Positions 43,093-51,500 of a DNA stretch of 64,000 nucleotides are shown piece by piece. Each line of letters starts with the position of its first letter. Positions within the stretch are counted from its first letter, which is position 1. A model generated the notes under the pieces. That model was given only the letters and a program-made list of their open reading frames with translations, was not told the origin of the DNA and searched no databases. The translations under genes and the position numbers were made by a program. The stretch is from Vescimonas cirricatena (GTDB lineage: Bacteria > Bacillota > Clostridia > Oscillospirales > Oscillospiraceae): assembly GCF_020687045.1 (NCBI RefSeq), contig NZ_JAJEPW010000007.1, positions 1 to 64,000 on the forward strand, in the 5' to 3' direction.

Positions 43093-43437
43093 ATGATTGG
43101 AACAGATGAAAACCGGGCGGTGCTCCATGTGGAGGTCATCTTCTGGGGCGGCAAGAGAAAGTCTCCCCCCAGCTTGGTCAGTGGAAAGTATAGTCCCCAT
43201 TTTGTTGTCACAGGAACCACTGAATATCTGGGTGTGTGCTTCCTGGATGGAACGGAGCGTTGTGCATTTGATGAAACGGCTTTGGGGAATGCTCAGCCCC
43301 TCTATCCAGATACCATTGACTACGCCCCGCTGGAAAACAATGCGGAATTTTTGATCTATGAGGGAGCAAAAGTCGTTGGCAAAGGCCGGGTGCTGGGCCG
43401 GACCGTTCCCTATCAAGTGAAACAACAACGAAAGTAG
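43093..43437 (+). CDS. Small beta-rich protein, EF-Tu domain-like
   Basis: 114 residues. Strand-rich pattern HVEVIFWGGKRKSPPSLVSG, YSPHFVV, GVCFLDG, NAEFLIYEGAKVVGKGRVLG is reminiscent of the EF-Tu C-terminal beta-barrel-like proteins often seen in immunity clusters. The assignment is from pattern only. ATG 43093 has a weak site (GGAGTGATACAGC). Confidence 0.5.
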   Translation: MIGTDENRAVLHVEVIFWGGKRKSPPSLVSGKYSPHFVVTGTTEYLGVCFLDGTERCAFDETALGNAQPLYPDTIDYAPLENNAEFLIYEGAKVVGKGRVLGRTVPYQVKQQRK

Positions 43438-43444
43438 GTGCCTT

Positions 43445-44524
43445 ATGTACCAAATTGCATATATTGGCCGCTGGGAGACAATCCCGGAAACGGCTGCCGC
43501 CATCTGTGACCATGACACTCCCAAGCTGGAGGCGCTGCTTCAAGGCGGTCTGGATTTAGATGTTCCCATCCAGCTCAGCGAATACATCAAGCTGATGCCA
43601 TTGGAGATTGCGGTTTTTCGGAATGATGTACCCATGATCCACTTTCTGCTGGAGCATGGGGCAAATCCCGACCTGGCAGAGGAACAGCCCCTGCTGCTCA
43701 CTGCCGCCCGCTGCTGCGGGCCGGAGGTGGTGGCGCTCTTTGCTGGACAGGCCGCAAAACTCAGCCCGAAGCAAAAAGAGCGGGCCTTCCAGGAAGTGCG
43801 CTGGGGTCAGCGAGCGGAGAATATCCAGGTGCTGGAGCAAGCCGGGATTACAGTGGACAAGTTTGGCGGCGAGGCATTCCGGGCGGCGGTGTCCGATGGA
43901 CAGGCCGAGCTTGCCAAACTGCTGCTGGAAAAAGGGGCGGATATCAATTACCACAAGCCGGACATGGTGTTCCCTTACGCCTCCACCCCTGTCACCGAGG
44001 CCGCCCGCTCCAACAATTTCTCCATGGTGCGCTGGCTGGTGGAACAGGGAGCGGATATCACCCTTGTTGACAAATACGGTGACCGTCCCTACAGTGTGGC
44101 AGTTCAAAACAAGAATCAAGAGATGGCCAACTACCTGAAGGCCCTGGAGCCAGAGGAATGGCACAACGAGCAGGAAAAGATCCGGCAGCTCATGCCCTAC
44201 AAGCTGCCCGCCAAGCTGGTGGAATACTTGAAGACCGGCCCCCTGCGGCTGGAGTTCCCGGATCAGGAATGGGTGAAGTGGGCGGAGCTCTACTCCTTCA
44301 TGGATGTGCAGGAGATGACCTGGAAACGGAAGAAGCTGCTCTCTCTGATGGTGCAGATGGATAACTACAGCGACTATCTGCTGCTGTGGAGCCCCAGGGA
44401 CAAAAAGCTGTGGTATCTGGATATCGAGCATGAGGAATTCCACCCTCTGGCCAAATGGGATGACTTCATCGCAGATCCCGGCCGGTATCTGAACGGGATG
44501 ATCGAGGGTGAGTTTGAGGAATGA
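43445..44524 (+). CDS. Ankyrin-repeat protein with SMI1/KNR4-like C-terminus
   Basis: 359 residues. Ankyrin repeats are visible at about 20-80 (MPLEIAVFRNDVPMIHFLLE, HGANPD), 140-175 (AELAKLLLEKGADINYH) and 180-235 (TPVTEAARSNNFSMVRWLVE, QGADIT). The C-terminal 110 residues end EEFHPLAKWDDFIADPGRYL, resembling the end of SMI1/KNR4-type domains. Both are known immunity folds. The gene begins seven bases after the preceding stop. Confidence 0.7.
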   Translation: MYQIAYIGRWETIPETAAAICDHDTPKLEALLQGGLDLDVPIQLSEYIKLMPLEIAVFRNDVPMIHFLLEHGANPDLAEEQPLLLTAARCCGPEVVALFAGQAAKLSPKQKERAFQEVRWGQRAENIQVLEQAGITVDKFGGEAFRAAVSDGQAELAKLLLEKGADINYHKPDMVFPYASTPVTEAARSNNFSMVRWLVEQGADITLVDKYGDRPYSVAVQNKNQEMANYLKALEPEEWHNEQEKIRQLMPYKLPAKLVEYLKTGPLRLEFPDQEWVKWAELYSFMDVQEMTWKRKKLLSLMVQMDNYSDYLLLWSPRDKKLWYLDIEHEEFHPLAKWDDFIADPGRYLNGMIEGEFEE

Positions 44525-44534
44525 GGAGAAGTCG

Positions 44535-45020
44535 ATGGATGCATTACTTGAAAGTCTGACCAAATCTCTGACAGAACAGGGTTGGAAAGTCGAAATGCAG
44601 GAAAACACTCAAATTCCAACAGAGATTGCTCAGCGTTATGATTCACTTCCAACGGATTATATCTATTTCCTCCGAAACATGAAAGCCTGTGTCAACAGTG
44701 CAGAAACCGTGTGGATGCTTTGTCCGGATGACTTTGCCCCACAGGGAGAAGACGGATTTGCCTGGAACGAGTTTGAAAAAATGAGTTTGGATGCCGCCGA
44801 AGGAGACAACATCTGGACAGCGGAAATCAAATCTTTCTGGAACGAACATCTGCCTATCTGCTTGTCACTGAAAGATGGATATTCCTACTATGCACTCTGC
44901 CTGAAAGATGGAACCATTGTCACCGGAGAAGAACCGGAGTTTGAAGAAACAACAGAGGTTGCCCCTTCTTTTCGGGATTTTCTGCAAATGCTTTGCAATG
45001 GCGAGTTGGATTTGGAATAA
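44535..45020 (+). CDS. SMI1/KNR4 (SUKH) family immunity-like protein
   Basis: 161 residues from ATG 44535 (GAGGAGAAGTCG before). The features are LPTDYIYFLRNMKACVNSAE near 40-60, a central strand region, and the end SFRDFLQMLCNGELDLE. This fits a compact SUKH-fold protein, the most common immunity superfamily against nuclease and other toxins. The gene is noticeably AT-richer than its neighbours, which suggests separate acquisition. Confidence 0.65.
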   Translation: MDALLESLTKSLTEQGWKVEMQENTQIPTEIAQRYDSLPTDYIYFLRNMKACVNSAETVWMLCPDDFAPQGEDGFAWNEFEKMSLDAAEGDNIWTAEIKSFWNEHLPICLSLKDGYSYYALCLKDGTIVTGEEPEFEETTEVAPSFRDFLQMLCNGELDLE

Positions 45021-45031
45021 GGAGCACAGCC

Positions 45032-45652
45032 ATGACATCAATAGACTTTCTGAACAAGGTACATAAAAGTCTGGACTCGCAGGAATATAACCTCTCTTTT
45101 TCTCCCGCCAAGTCCAAAAACTTCATGCTGTACTGCAACGGCAACTTTATCGGCGGCCTGTTCGATGAGGAGCTGTGCTTCGTCTATGCCGACAGTGTGA
45201 GCGAGCTGCTGGGGCAGCCGGAACCCGTCTATCGCGGATACTCCAGCACCGCCCAGCACAGGATGCTGGTGATCCCGGAGGAACACTGGGCAAAGGCGCT
45301 GAAACTGCTCTATGCCGAAAAATTTGACTGGAGCCGTTTGGTGTACGACATCACCTACACCAGCATTGGAGCAGCAGTGGTGGAGGACTTCTACGACGAG
45401 AATGTGGTATTCTTGCGCTTCTGCTTTGAAAAGGAGCTGTTGAAAAAGAACCCTCTGGACCGGCAGGGCCGTATCCTACGGATGGTCTATCTCAATCAGG
45501 ATCTGACAACAGCGGGCAAATATCTATTCCCCAGACTGATGCAAAAGTTCCTTGTTTTTACAGACCGAGGCGGGAAAAGCAGTCTGGAAACCATGCTCAA
45601 ACGGTGGTACACCGCTCTGGAGAAGGAGTACCTCAGCCATACAGCGGGATAA
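45032..45652 (+). CDS. TfoX-N-like protein in immunity operon
   Basis: 206 residues from ATG 45032 (AAGGAGCACAGCC). The N-terminal 90 residues contain MLYCNGNFIGGLFDEELCFV, like the strand-turn pattern of TfoX N-terminal domains. The rest is helical and ends RWYTALEKEYLSHTAG. The family assignment is weak and an immunity role is inferred from context. Confidence 0.5.
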   Translation: MTSIDFLNKVHKSLDSQEYNLSFSPAKSKNFMLYCNGNFIGGLFDEELCFVYADSVSELLGQPEPVYRGYSSTAQHRMLVIPEEHWAKALKLLYAEKFDWSRLVYDITYTSIGAAVVEDFYDENVVFLRFCFEKELLKKNPLDRQGRILRMVYLNQDLTTAGKYLFPRLMQKFLVFTDRGGKSSLETMLKRWYTALEKEYLSHTAG

Positions 45653-45665
45653 GGAGGGCAGCAAC

Positions 45666-46121
45666 ATGACAGAGAAGAACAGAACCTACATCACCCATCT
45701 CAAGGTCACGGATGTCCCGTGGCACCGGCTTACCACCGCCTATGGCCGGGGAACGGATTTTCCCGCTCACCTGACTGTGCTGGAGCAGATCGCGCCATTC
45801 TTTCTCATTCCCCACCACCCCTATGCCATCTCCCTTCTGCTGAAGATCAGTGACGGGTTCCGGACAGAAGAATTCTGCCGGCTGGGACTGACCGGCAGCA
45901 GCGGAGACTGGGAACGGCTGGTTCGGGGCGTGATACGGGAGTTTGAGGAAAACAATAGTGGTGAGGATCTGTTTCACTTTGACTCCGACGAGGATGTGTT
46001 CTGCGTCTATTCCCAATACATCGACGATTTGATGATGCTGGCCAAAATGATCCGAGTAGCCTGTGCCGATGAAAAAACGATGGGGATGTATCTGAACATG
46101 AGCGAGGCAGCGAAAGCATGA
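45666..46121 (+). CDS. Hypothetical immunity-like protein
   Basis: 151 residues from ATG 45666 (AAGGAGGGCAGCAAC). It starts TEKNRTYITHLKVTDVPWHR. The long helix WERLVRGVIREFEENNSG and an acidic motif DSDEDVF are visible. No family is assigned. It overlaps the next gene by ATGA. Confidence 0.55.
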   Translation: MTEKNRTYITHLKVTDVPWHRLTTAYGRGTDFPAHLTVLEQIAPFFLIPHHPYAISLLLKISDGFRTEEFCRLGLTGSSGDWERLVRGVIREFEENNSGEDLFHFDSDEDVFCVYSQYIDDLMMLAKMIRVACADEKTMGMYLNMSEAAKA

Positions 46122-46381
46122 AAGAGTTGACCACTCAAACAGGGATTATAGTAAAATGCAGTAAGACGGCCATTGAATTTTTCCAAAATGCTCAGTCAGT
46201 GGATTCCTTTTCTGTGCTGGAGATCCCAGGGGAATTCCAAGATATAGCGGTTGAGTTTTATGATTTGATTATGGAAAATGATCATCTTGCGGCCTTGCTG
46301 GGCTGTCGCGGCAATTATGATATTGCGGTACAGATAGATGAGGTAACCGGCACCATGACGGGGTGGCATTGGTTCAAATGA
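46118..46381 (+). CDS. Small hypothetical immunity-like protein
   Basis: 87 residues, with alternating strands and helices (TGIIVKCSKTAIEFFQNAQS; FQDIAVEFYDLIMENDHLAA). It is AT-richer than neighbours and coupled to the upstream gene by a 4-bp overlap. No family is recognised. Confidence 0.5.
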   Translation: MKELTTQTGIIVKCSKTAIEFFQNAQSVDSFSVLEIPGEFQDIAVEFYDLIMENDHLAALLGCRGNYDIAVQIDEVTGTMTGWHWFK

Positions 46382-46391
46382 GGGAAACGGA

Positions 46392-46697
46392 ATGATCGAG
46401 TACATCAAGCTCTTTTGGGAGGGTGCTCCGGAGGGTGAACCAGCGGTCATCCTCTATGAAGTGGATACCGAAAATGAGCGGCTGGCCCTCCGCTCCATCG
46501 ACATCTTTGCAGATTGCCGCACCCGTAACATCCCTGACCTTTACGACGGTGTCATCGAAATCACGCCGATCCCCACGGTGGAGGAATTGAACGCTCATGT
46601 CTGGGGCGGGGAATTCCACGCCTGTGTAATAGAGAAAGCAGAATTTGAGGCCATCGGGGAGAGCCGTACCCATGATGGAAAAACAAGTGGCCGGTAA
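46392..46697 (+). CDS. DUF6881-like immunity protein
   Basis: 101 residues. It starts IEYIKLFWEGAPEGEPAVIL, then YEVDTENERLALRSIDIFAD, then PIPTVEELNAHVWGGEF and IEKAEFEAI. This order is that of DUF6881 proteins, small immunity-type proteins of polymorphic toxin loci. It starts 11 bases after the preceding stop with a weak AGGGAAACGGA site. Confidence 0.65.
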   Translation: MIEYIKLFWEGAPEGEPAVILYEVDTENERLALRSIDIFADCRTRNIPDLYDGVIEITPIPTVEELNAHVWGGEFHACVIEKAEFEAIGESRTHDGKTSGR

Positions 46698-46753
46698 TGG
46701 CAAACATACCAAAACAAACGAGTTCTTCAAAGACACTCAACTTCACGAGATGA

Positions 46754-47146
46754 ATGGGGGCGCAACAGAGGATGGAATGGATCGAGCGAATCAAGCGAAA
46801 ACGCCGCTGCAGGGTGCATTTTGACAGCGGCAGTTTCCGTGTTTACGGCTGTCTGGCTGCCCCAGTCCACATGATTCCTGATGTGATACCAATCAATCGG
46901 GAATTCGACTTTTACTTACAATCGAACTATGATGTGTACCTACTTCGGCTTGTCAACAGTACGGAGAAAACCGGGGATATCTGTCCAGCGGGAAAAGACG
47001 GGATTATCTATATCATCTGCCGTCTGCCCATTCAGAAGGACACACTTCTGAAGGACATTGAGATGGTCCTGCGCGCTCTGGAGCCCTTCGGTTTTCTAAA
47101 CCTGCACAATCCAAAACATGGGATAGCATTTGAAATAAAGGGATGA
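46754..47146 (+). CDS. Hypothetical immunity-like protein
   Basis: 130 residues from ATG 46754, or 124 from ATG 46772; neither has a strong ribosome site. A basic N-terminus (WIERIKRKRRCRVHF) precedes several strands and an amphipathic helix KDTLLKDIEMVLRALEPFGF. It is not assigned. The 56 bp before it contain no other good start. Confidence 0.5.
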   Translation: MGAQQRMEWIERIKRKRRCRVHFDSGSFRVYGCLAAPVHMIPDVIPINREFDFYLQSNYDVYLLRLVNSTEKTGDICPAGKDGIIYIICRLPIQKDTLLKDIEMVLRALEPFGFLNLHNPKHGIAFEIKG

Positions 47147-47152
47147 TAACCT

Positions 47153-47563
47153 ATGAAACAGACAGATGTTTATACCGAGGCTCTGATCTGTCTGCGCTCA
47201 ATCCTTCAGGCAGACCATCCGGAATTCAAGAACTGGATCGACTGGCTGGAGCGGGACATTCAGGACTGGAACCAGCGGCGGGAGGTTGCCCACCATCTTC
47301 GGGCATACGGAGGTATGGGCTCGTTCAACGACCTGCCCAGTATGCGTGGAAATCACGACTATATTTTCGACTTTCTCAAGTCCGTGTGCTATGCCTTCGG
47401 CCATCTTTATGGCAAACGGGAAGGCATTTCTCCGGAGGCATTGATGGAGGAGTGCCTGCACGATGTAGAGCAGGCAGCCTATCACCCCCATAAGGCACTG
47501 AACCAAGCCATTGCCCAGCACTTGATGCAGGGCGATTTACAGGAAAACCTGGATAGGCTGTAG
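47153..47563 (+). CDS. DUF6966-like immunity protein
   Basis: 136 residues. The segment HHLRAYGGMGSFNDLPSMRG and the preceding NWIDWLERDIQDW fit the DUF6966 pattern (G-G-M-G-S-F-N-D core), a family seen in toxin-immunity neighbourhoods. It begins seven bases after the preceding stop. Function is inferred from family and context. Confidence 0.65.
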   Translation: MKQTDVYTEALICLRSILQADHPEFKNWIDWLERDIQDWNQRREVAHHLRAYGGMGSFNDLPSMRGNHDYIFDFLKSVCYAFGHLYGKREGISPEALMEECLHDVEQAAYHPHKALNQAIAQHLMQGDLQENLDRL

Positions 47564-47574
47564 GAGGACTTGTT

Positions 47575-48552
47575 ATGAACAAAAGACTATTCCGCACCCA
47601 ATTCAATCAAATGGAAAACATCGAGAAGCAGGTGCTGATGGAGAGCCTGGCTGCCCGTTATGATATGACCTTTCTCGGTCTACATACTTTTGACCGCTGG
47701 GGCCAGAGCTGCACCACCGGCATCTTCAAGAAAGATGGTCGGGAGTTCGTCTTTGTCCCCGGCGATACCGTCACCCTGGGCTGGGAGCAGTTTGCCGTGG
47801 GATTGAATCAGGAGAGCCGGGAGGAATTGGAGTATCTGTTCCGGGAATGGGAAATGGAACCGCAGAACCCGGAGGAGATGATTCGGGAAAGCATGGCTCC
47901 TGTTCGGCAGGCGGCCATTGGCCCCATGCTGGTGGGCCGGGAGCTGGAGGAACTCTGCTGGGAGCCAGTCAAGATGGACGATCCCAGGCTGACCGCCCAC
48001 CCTGACTGGCTGAAGGAATTTCGTGATTTTGCCTGGAGTGACAGCAGCAGTCTTACCTTGCACCAGTCGGCCCGTATTGAGCGGACGGAAGATGGATTTC
48101 AGACCTGGATCTATAACCGCACAGACTACGATGAACTTCTTACCGGGCTGGAAAAGCAGGGGCTTTCGCTGCCCACGGCGGACGAGTGGGCCTACCTGTG
48201 CGGCGGCGGATGTCGGACCCTGTTCCCATGGGGAGATGGGTTAGACTACTCCATGCGTCTACGCTGGTTTGAGGACATGGATGAGGATGAGAACCGGCCC
48301 TATGATATGGAGGAACCCAACTTCTTCGGCCTGTCCATCGCCTACGACCCCTATATGCGGGAAGTGGTGCAGGCTGATAGACTTACCACCTGCGGCGGTG
48401 ACGGCGGGTGCAATATCTGCGGCGGGCTGGGCCCATTTCTCGGTTTCCTACCCTGTTCGCCCCACTGTAAGCCGGAAGTGCAGGAGGACAAGGAACTAAA
48501 CGGAGATTATGACTTCTACCGGCCCATTATCCGGGTGGAGAACCATGATTGA
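47575..48552 (+). CDS. FGE/SUMF1-like protein in immunity operon
   Basis: 325 residues. The central segment LSLPTADEWAYLCGGGCRTL followed by FPWGDGL is the recognisable core of the formylglycine-generating-enzyme (SUMF1/EgtB) fold. The C-terminal part has GGDGGCNICGG. Classic FGE copper-binding Cys pairs cannot be confirmed, so it may be a non-catalytic member used as an immunity protein. AGGAGGACTTGTT precedes ATG 47575. Confidence 0.55.
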   Translation: MNKRLFRTQFNQMENIEKQVLMESLAARYDMTFLGLHTFDRWGQSCTTGIFKKDGREFVFVPGDTVTLGWEQFAVGLNQESREELEYLFREWEMEPQNPEEMIRESMAPVRQAAIGPMLVGRELEELCWEPVKMDDPRLTAHPDWLKEFRDFAWSDSSSLTLHQSARIERTEDGFQTWIYNRTDYDELLTGLEKQGLSLPTADEWAYLCGGGCRTLFPWGDGLDYSMRLRWFEDMDEDENRPYDMEEPNFFGLSIAYDPYMREVVQADRLTTCGGDGGCNICGGLGPFLGFLPCSPHCKPEVQEDKELNGDYDFYRPIIRVENHD

Positions 48553-48594
48553 CAATAGAAGCTTGATACGAAATAAAGAAAGAGAGGTGCCGAC

Positions 48595-51500
48595 ATGGGA
48601 GCATGGGGCATAAAAGCATTAGAGCGTGACGAAGGGTTGGATGTACTGGACATCCTCAAAAATGAATATGTACCGGAGCATCCGGTAATGGATCTGGGCG
48701 AGATGATCGAACTGATGAAAGAGGAAGTCATGCTGGGAGCTGACTTCTCACAAATCGACTTCCTCTTTGACAATACTGCGATGGCTCTGGCGGAGCTGTA
48801 TTTCCAATGGAAGGATAACAGCAAACTGGACTACGATCATGAAGAAGCTATATGGGATAAAGTCACCGGTTTCACAGCATCCAAAGAAGCCCTTGCTTTC
48901 CTGCTGCGGCAGCTCACCGACATCAAAAACGAGGTGCCGGACGAGGACGGCATCCGTGAGATTGTGGATCTTTGGAAGAACGAGGACAGCGGTGAGATCG
49001 CTCCTGCGTGGTTGGAACACTTGAATCAGCTCATTGATCGACTGGATTCAGAACAGGAGGCACGACAAATGTATATCAAAAAATACTGGGGCAACTTTAT
49101 TGGCGGTTCCGATGACAGTCTGAACCTTGTGGCATTTTTAGAGGACCAGAAGAAAGAGGAGATCCCCCTCAGCGAGATATTTGCCAAGATTGGGCTGGAC
49201 AAGCAGAACTGGGACTTCCGCCAGACCGTGGAGTATCTGGAGTTTACACACTCCGATGGCGTGGAGATGGACTTCCACTTCGCCATTGATGTGGTCACTG
49301 ATCTGGCCGCCATCCTGCTGGAGTGCAGCGTCAGTGGCAGTGTGAACCTCCAGGATCTGGACGAGTACAACACCCCCGCCCGCCGTATCCGCATCACTGC
49401 TACGCCGGAGGAGCACGAGGCCATGGACAAGGCCCTGGCGGACTTTGTCCATGCCCCGCTGGAATACGACATCAGCGAGATGATGGGCGAGGATGAAATC
49501 ACGGATATGGCTTCTCAGGTGGAGATGCTGCGGAAGGAGCTGTACGAAGCCTCTGGCCGCAACCGGAACTACCATGTAAAGGCGGAAGATGTAAAAGATC
49601 TGCTCCCCGACTGGGAGGGTGCCGATGGCTGTATCGCCACCAACCGCATCACAGTGGAGGGCTGCAAGGTTGGCTACTGCTACAGGGAGAAGCCGGACGG
49701 CGGCTGGGACAGTGGCTGGCGCTTCACCGCTGGTGACGAGAGCGAGGCGTACATGGACGACCCCAACAACGCCGGGATTTACAAGCTGAACACAATTTGC
49801 AACGACGATCCCGACATTATCCCGCTGCTGAACACACCCGCCCCCTGCGCCTTTGAGCGGGATGAGAACGGTGTGTTCCAGCAGATCAAAGACTGGAAAC
49901 CAGATGAGGACGAGGAGGACCCGGATATGGATATTTTGAAGCAGTGCCAGAAGTGGCATGAGGAGGACAAACACCAGAAAATCGTTGACGCACTGGAGGC
50001 AATCTCTGCCGAGGAGCGTACCCCGGAAATGGATATGGAGCTGGCGCGAGCCTACAACAATCTGGCGGACCCCAGCGAGCCGGAGGGAAAGAAGCTGCTT
50101 CACCGGGCGCTGGAACTGATGCAGTCCCACGAGGAGGAACTGGGAGATACTCATTCCTGGAATTTCCGCATGGGGTATGCCTATTATTATCTGGATCAGA
50201 AGGGCCGCGCCCTGCGATATTTTGAAAAAGCCCTGGAACTGCATCCCGGTGATGATCCAAAACTCAACACCCAACAAGACATTGAGGATTTGATCGACTG
50301 GTGCAAGAAAGGCATTTCTCTGCCGCAGTTCTCGGAGTGCTTCCGGGAAAGGACAGAGGACTGGTGGGAAACCTTTGCGGAAATGGAAGCAGAATTGCGC
50401 CAGATGATGGATGAGGACAAAGATCACACCCGCGGTGCCGAACTCGTGGCCCAAATGCAGGAAACCCTGAATCTGGTCTTTGATGAGATCTCTTTCGAGA
50501 TGGGCTTCAACGGCAAAAAGCATGAGCTGATCCTCACCCCGGAGGGCGACAAGGTCAAGCTGTTTGAGCTGGTCTACTTCCAGAAGCACGCCCCCAAGGA
50601 GGTGCTGGAGCACTGGAACATCCTGGTGGGCCGTCAGCCCCTCCAGAACATCGGCCTGCGCACCGAGGACGGCTGGGATATCTCCGGGGAGGATGTGCAG
50701 ATCTGGCTGGAGGAGCAGGGTGAAAACAGCTTCGCCATCTCCGCTTACTACGAAAAGCTGCTGCCTATGCTCCGGGAGGAAGAAGGCCGGGCCTGGTGGA
50801 TGCTCACCACCCTCACCGATCAGGTGCTGGGTGAGATCCCCCACATGAGATACATAGACAGCTTTGATGTGCTGGAGGAACCCAAGGCAGAGCCGTCCTT
50901 CCTCCTGTCCCAGCTGCCCGACAAACTGCGGGAGCAGGGCCTGGAGCTCTCCACCGACCCGGAAGCCTATCTGGAGAGCTACCTTGGTTACAAAATGGAA
51001 CCCAAACAGGACCCGGACGCCGATTGGCGGCTGGATGTAATGGCCGGTTCCACCTGCTGTGTGCCGCTCATCAACGGCTATCTGAATGCCGACAATGATT
51101 TTATGGACGATCTCCATGCCGACGGCGCGGTGGCGGGCTTCTTCTGCTATCCCCTGGATACCCTGCGGGAGGAGGAAGGCAGTCAGAAAATTTTCGACTT
51201 CCGGGACAAACTGGAGGAAGTGCTCACCGGCGGGGATGGTTCGGAAGTGCTCACTCTCACCGGCGGGGCTACCGGCCTCTACTGTGGCTATGTGGACTTC
51301 ATCGCCTGGGACATCCAAGAGGCGCTGAACATGGCGAAAGAGTTCTTTGAAGGCACGGACATCCCATGGGCCATCTTCCACACCTTCCGCCGTGAAGCCG
51401 GTTCTGTATCCCTAAAGCAACAAGATGATGGGACAGAAACTGAGAATCAGGATGACGAGTTGGACGAAACGCTGACGGGCATGGACTATATTCCTTACAC

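Noticed and set aside
46674..46826. Short frame MMEKQVAGNGKH between two immunity genes
   Set aside because: It lacks a good ribosome site and overlaps the better frame at 46754.
49138..51381. 747-codon open frame on the minus strand
   Set aside because: It is the antisense shadow of the giant immunity gene, produced by GC-rich codon bias. It has no ribosome site and an unnatural His/Leu/Gln-rich composition.
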